From contig NW_017265137.1 in assembly GCF_001638985.1 (NCBI RefSeq), forward strand, positions 1,949,054 to 2,013,053: a stretch of DNA of 64,000 nt. The letters are read 5' to 3'. The number at the start of each line of letters is the position of its first letter. The stretch's first letter is position 1. The translations under genes were made by a program, and so were the position numbers. This document shows positions 59,758 through 64,000 of this stretch, piece after piece. This stretch comes from Phycomyces blakesleeanus NRRL 1555(-). Lineage: Eukaryota > Mucoromycota > Mucoromycetes > Mucorales > Phycomycetaceae. The notes beneath the pieces are model-generated. The model saw only the letters and a list, made by a program, of their open reading frames with translations. It was not told the DNA's origin and did no database searches.

Positions 59758-62700
59758 TTATCGATCAAGCCAAAACTTGTTTTTAGCCCTCATGAGACGA
59801 AAGGCACCAATTGGTACACGCTGCCATCGAGACAGGTCGCGCGAGAATTGGCTGTTGATTTCCGGATCAGGGGAGGGAGAGCGAGAGGAAGAACGTGTGT
59901 AGAGCTGTGAAGTATCAACAAGCTCGTCCATCAGTACTGGGATGGGTTCGCTGTCAATAGCAGAGTTAGAATTGGAATTGGAATTTGGTGAGGCAGGAGT
60001 GTCATCCATGATAGTTGATTGTGAAGCATCGACTCCAATCCCGCCTAATTTGGCGTTAGATATTCGTCTTTTCTTTCCCTTTGAAGACATCTGTTTATTT
60101 TTATAATATATACAAGATTAATAAGTAAAACATATATATATACACACACACACATATATATATAGCCTCTCTATCTCTCTCACCTCTGCGATATTTCGTC
60201 TTTTTACGGCATCGGCACTTTCCGGATGAAGCACATCCATCAGTTGCTGTTCAGTTAGGGTCATATTGTACGCTGATGGAGATCCAAGACTAGAAATCCC
60301 AGCAGTCTGGTGATGGTTGTGATGGTTGTGTATAAGAGGGCTACCGAGATTATTGGTGTTGGTTGGTTTAGGAAGTATTTGGCGTGAATTAGGTGTTGAA
60401 TACGGAAGAGTCTTTTTGCAAAGTGATAATGAATTGGGAATCGACAGGAGTGGTAATGGCATTGAAGAAGAGGATGCAAGTGTACTAGATACCGGTCCGG
60501 CGGTGGTGATGAGGTCAGATGCTGGAGAAGAAGGAGATGATGATGATAATGATGACGGAGAGGTGGAAGAAGTAAGTTTGAGCAACTCTAAAAGTTGATC
60601 TTGAAACTTCATCTGATTTGGGATTGACATGGAAAAGTCTGGCGGTAATGGCAGAAGCGAAGAAAGATCAGGTTGGGTTTCACTGATATCCGGGGAAGAA
60701 GAACAGATGTTTTCACTATTTAAAGTAGCAGTAGTAATAATAGGTGTAAGAGCATTAGTTGGAGTATTGGTGGGCGTGGTTGTAGTAGAAGTAGGAGTAG
60801 TTGATGCAGGAGTAGTTGGAATAATAGGTGTTGTGGGGATATGAGCAGTGATGATTTCTGTTGTGGTGGCGGCGGTTGTAGTGGTGGCTATGGAGGTTGT
60901 GGAGTTGGTATTTGGATTATCTTTATCTTTGATTTCCAAAGGCATCGATAAAGAGGCTTCGGCTGCAAGAACGGACAAAGCGCTCAATGCATCTGCTGTC
61001 CCAAGATCATGCATGGTCCCTCTGTGCATTGTTATTGAACCGTCTGCCAAAAGCATCTCTCTATCCATACCCTCTTCAATTGGATGCGAGTTCAAGTGTT
61101 CCTTGCTAGCTCTTTCTACAGCCTCGGAAGTAGCTGCCAGTGCATTAGCCAAATCAAATGCCGAAAAGTTGAAATCGGCCGGAAGTGTGTCATTAGGTGT
61201 AACTCCACCTCCTCCTCCATCAACATTATGGTTATGATGATTGCCATTATGCATATTGTTTTCCAAAGGCATATTAGCAAGCGGCGCCAATACCTGCATA
61301 AAGGCCGCTGCTATGCTGTCAAACAAATGACTGTGATCACCCACCAATGGAATCAATTGGTCATGTCCATAAATTTCATTTTCGCCTTCAGAATAGTCTG
61401 CCATTTCTGCCTCACTCTGAACACGAGTATCATTGTAGTCATATTCCTCATCTTCCTCTTCTTCGGATGATGACCACCGCCCACTATTTCCAACATAGTA
61501 ATTTTCCATATGATCGTCTTCTTCGATATGATAATGATCTTCACTGTCCATTAAATCTTCTTCGTCCTCACTAATGTGGTCTATTTCCTCAAAGTCACTA
61601 TTATCCTCATCATAGTCCATTTCTTCAATAATTGCCCGCTCTTCTTCTTCTTCGATGTTTTCATCATCGCCAGAGTCCAAGTGAATGCTAGACGTGTAGG
61701 ATCCCGTGCGACTGTCTGGATAAGGTGATGTGCTTTGGATAATAGAATCACTCATGTAATCGTCTTGATCTGATTCATCCGATGTGTGATCAGAGAGTGG
61801 GGATAGGTCATCTAATAAATCATCTATATCGTCCTCTATATCATCTTCTATATCATTATAATCATAGACATCGTCGACATCGTAATTCTCATTTTTGTTT
61901 TTGTTTTTGTTTCTGATTTTGTTTTCGTTTTCGATTTCATCATCAATGTCATCGTCATCAATTACAACTTCGTCATCTGAATTATCTGAATCATCTGAAT
62001 CACTGTGTAGAATGATATTCTTCTTTGGTTGTTTTGGGACTGGTTTGCTTTTGATAGAGGATGGTCTTACGGTAGTTTTTTTTTGTTGTTTTGAAGCGCT
62101 GGTCGTTTTTTGGTTTTTTGGTTTCTTTGATTTTGAGGTCGGAATTGATTTTGACCTTGGTTTAGGTTTAGGTTTAGGTTTAGGTTTAAGTTTTGGCTTT
62201 GGTTTTGATTTTGATCTTGGTTTTGATTTTGGTTTGGTTGGTGATTTAGATTCTTCAAAATCAGGATCATATCGTTCGACTACCACGGCCTTTGTTGTTG
62301 TTGTTGTTGTTGTAATTGTCATTTCTGGTATTGTTTGTGTTATATGCATGAGATTATCATTTTCGTCGTCTTCATCGTTTTCATCCTCGTCGTTTCTTGA
62401 CTGCCACATTGGGATCTTTTGTTTGCCAGATCCAATAACCTTTTTATCGTCTTTTGGATCTTCTGTATATATAAGAAATAAGAATAGCAACAAACAACAA
62501 TAACAATATTAATGTATTTCTCATAAGTATCTTTTGTTTTATATTATATTATATTATAAAGTAAAGTAAAGTAAAGTAATAGTGGGGTATAGCTAACTGT
62601 GTGTATGTGGGTATATGCGTATGAATACACGAATGAATTTTGTTTTTTTACCTGTGATTTTTATGGCTGCAATACTTTCTATTGGAAAAGAAGCTCCACA

Positions 62701-62921
62701 TGTACATTCTGAATCACACACAGGGCAAATGTCGTCGAGGTCTTCATCTTCGTCGTCGTCTTCTACCATCAATTCTTCTTCATTATCGGATCGAGCTTGT
62801 GGAATGACAGGTTTGGGTATCTCGACGGTCTTTAATGTCTTTACTGTCTTTTTTCGAGAAATCGGCGCTTGTTTCTTTGCACTGGTCAAGGGCGATGATA
62901 TTGATGATGATGTTGATGCTA

Positions 62922-62972
<51 letters not shown>

Positions 62973-64000
62973 ATGTTGTTGTTGTTGTTGTTGGTAATGT
63001 TGGTTTTGGTTTTGATGATAATGATAATGATAATGATGATATTGATGTTGATATTGATTTTGATGCTGGTGTTGATGCCGGTAGTGATAATGGCATTGAT
63101 GTTTTTCCTGCTCCTATTCCTACTCCTGATCCTGCTACTGTTGTTGCTGGTTCTGGTACTAATTCTGGTTTGGGTTCGGGCGCTATTGTTGATGATGATA
63201 CTGATGATGCCAAGGTCCCCTTTTTACCACGGCCTGGGCACTGTGTTAGGCGGATTTTGTTTTTTGTTTTTGCTTTTTCTTTATTTTTGTTGGATCAAGA
63301 ATATGGTCCCTTTGATATTTTCATTTATATATCTATCTAAAAGAGAGAGAGAGAACTATAAAACATTACCTTTCCCAGCTATTGTTGATGATGAATTTGA
63401 TGAATTTGATGATAATGATGCTGATGCTGATGCTGATGCTGATTGTGGTGCCTTTCCTTTGGGAGGAGGTTCGTTTGACTTTTTGGTTTTTGTACATGCT
63501 TCACAAAAGTAATGCTCGGTTACACTCTTTGGATTAATACCTACACATCTTCCATGAAACCATTCTACCAACAACAGAAAGAAAAATACATATACATATA
63601 TATATAGAGAGAGAGATAATTGTTGGTTTATTGTTATGTTTTTTTTTATAAAAAAAAGAGTCTCTTTTCCAAAACACATTTATATCTATATATTCATTAA
63701 TTCATTTTCTCACCTTGGCATTGGTCACAGGCAATCATAAATTCTTTTCCATCGTAACCCTTTCGACAAAGACAATATACATCTTCATCTTTTTCAATAT
63801 CTACAGAAGCTTCTCGTTGTCGTTGCTGTTGCTGCTTTCGTTTTTGCTGTGTTTGAGTGGTTTTTTTTCTATTGTTGTTATTGTTCGGCGCAAAAGATGA
63901 TTTTTTGGCGGTCTTTTTGGGTTGTGCTTTCCCGGCTTTCAAGCTTTTCTTTGGTATTGTCTTTTTGCGCGTAGTTTTGGCCGTGACTTTGGCTGTAGAC
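59758..64000 (-). CDS. large PHD-finger protein (5' part beyond the window)
   Basis: The gene is cut by the right edge; about 1,225 codons are visible. Minus-strand exons: >64000-63714, 63564-63370, 63233-62652, 62462-60184 and 60090-59758, all in phase with GT-AG introns. Near the start a Lys/Gln-rich basic tract precedes a C4HC3 PHD finger: VYCLCRKGYDGKEFMIACDQC, then EWFHGRC and YFCEACT. The aromatic and acidic residues of this class commonly bind methylated H3K4. A second zinc-like cluster CPVCDSECTCG follows at about 62720-62690. The remainder is low-complexity: poly-Ala/Ser (62900-63000), a Lys-Pro repeat (62150-62230), very acidic Asp/Glu runs (61400-62000) and Ser/Thr/Pro-rich sequence to a basic C-terminal end. 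A nuclear chromatin-associated role is inferred; no catalytic domain is visible. Confidence 0.82.

Noticed and set aside
62595..63512. Plus-strand ORFs of 200-240 codons over the PHD gene
   Set aside because: Shadows of triplet repeats (poly-Asp, poly-Leu) antisense to the well-supported PHD-finger exons.

Overview
The window reads as AT-rich nuclear DNA of an early-diverging filamentous fungus, most likely Mucoromycota. Genes carry many short GT-AG introns of about 50-130 nt. The protein set is eukaryotic and fungal (Dmc1, Phs1-type dehydratase, Pet100, Kre9-like protein), and the repeats fit the group: CACTA/Plavaka-type and Tc1-type transposase relics and a Fanzor (eukaryotic TnpB relative) fragment. 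The species is not identified; the assignment rests on gene content and style, not on a search.

Left part (1-18.2 kb). A Plavaka/CMC-like transposase reading frame with a C2H2 finger is interrupted by one in-frame TGA (1.7-4.7 kb). It is followed by a small possibly mitochondrial protein, a 300-bp fold-back element, DMC1 (meiotic recombinase, 12 exons), a very-long-chain 3-hydroxyacyl-CoA dehydratase on the minus strand, a U6 snRNA-like gene with an unusual 3' hairpin, a degenerate coding-like stretch and a decayed Tc1/mariner transposase.

Middle (18.2-33.6 kb). The outstanding feature is an array of about 68 degenerate units of roughly 106 bp at 18.25-25.46 kb. Each unit looks like a ~55-nt GC-richer exon plus a ~51-nt AT-rich intron with matching splice signals. 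It is followed by gene-poor DNA with dispersed repeats, a 74-bp tandem repeat and members of a MITE-like family.

Right part (33.6-64 kb) is gene-dense: NRAMP metal transporter, Tma17/Adc17-like protein, an unrecognised 90-aa protein, an ENPP-type phosphodiesterase, methionine aminopeptidase 1, a Fanzor relic, a complete CACTA element with recognisable terminal inverted repeats but a broken transposase, an SLC25A33/36-type mitochondrial carrier, ribosomal protein S9/uS4 (with a 1-nt frameshift), a NuiA-like nuclease inhibitor, a Kre9-like secreted protein, Pet100, and the C-terminal part of a large PHD-finger protein running off the right edge.

The genes are housekeeping loci with no operon-like logic. 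Two themes recur. First, exon-intron structure is extreme: internal exons of 8, 10 and 14 nt in three conserved genes, plus the mini-exon-like array. Second, mobile-element debris is abundant. All exon boundaries were derived by hand from GT-AG signals, phase and family conservation.
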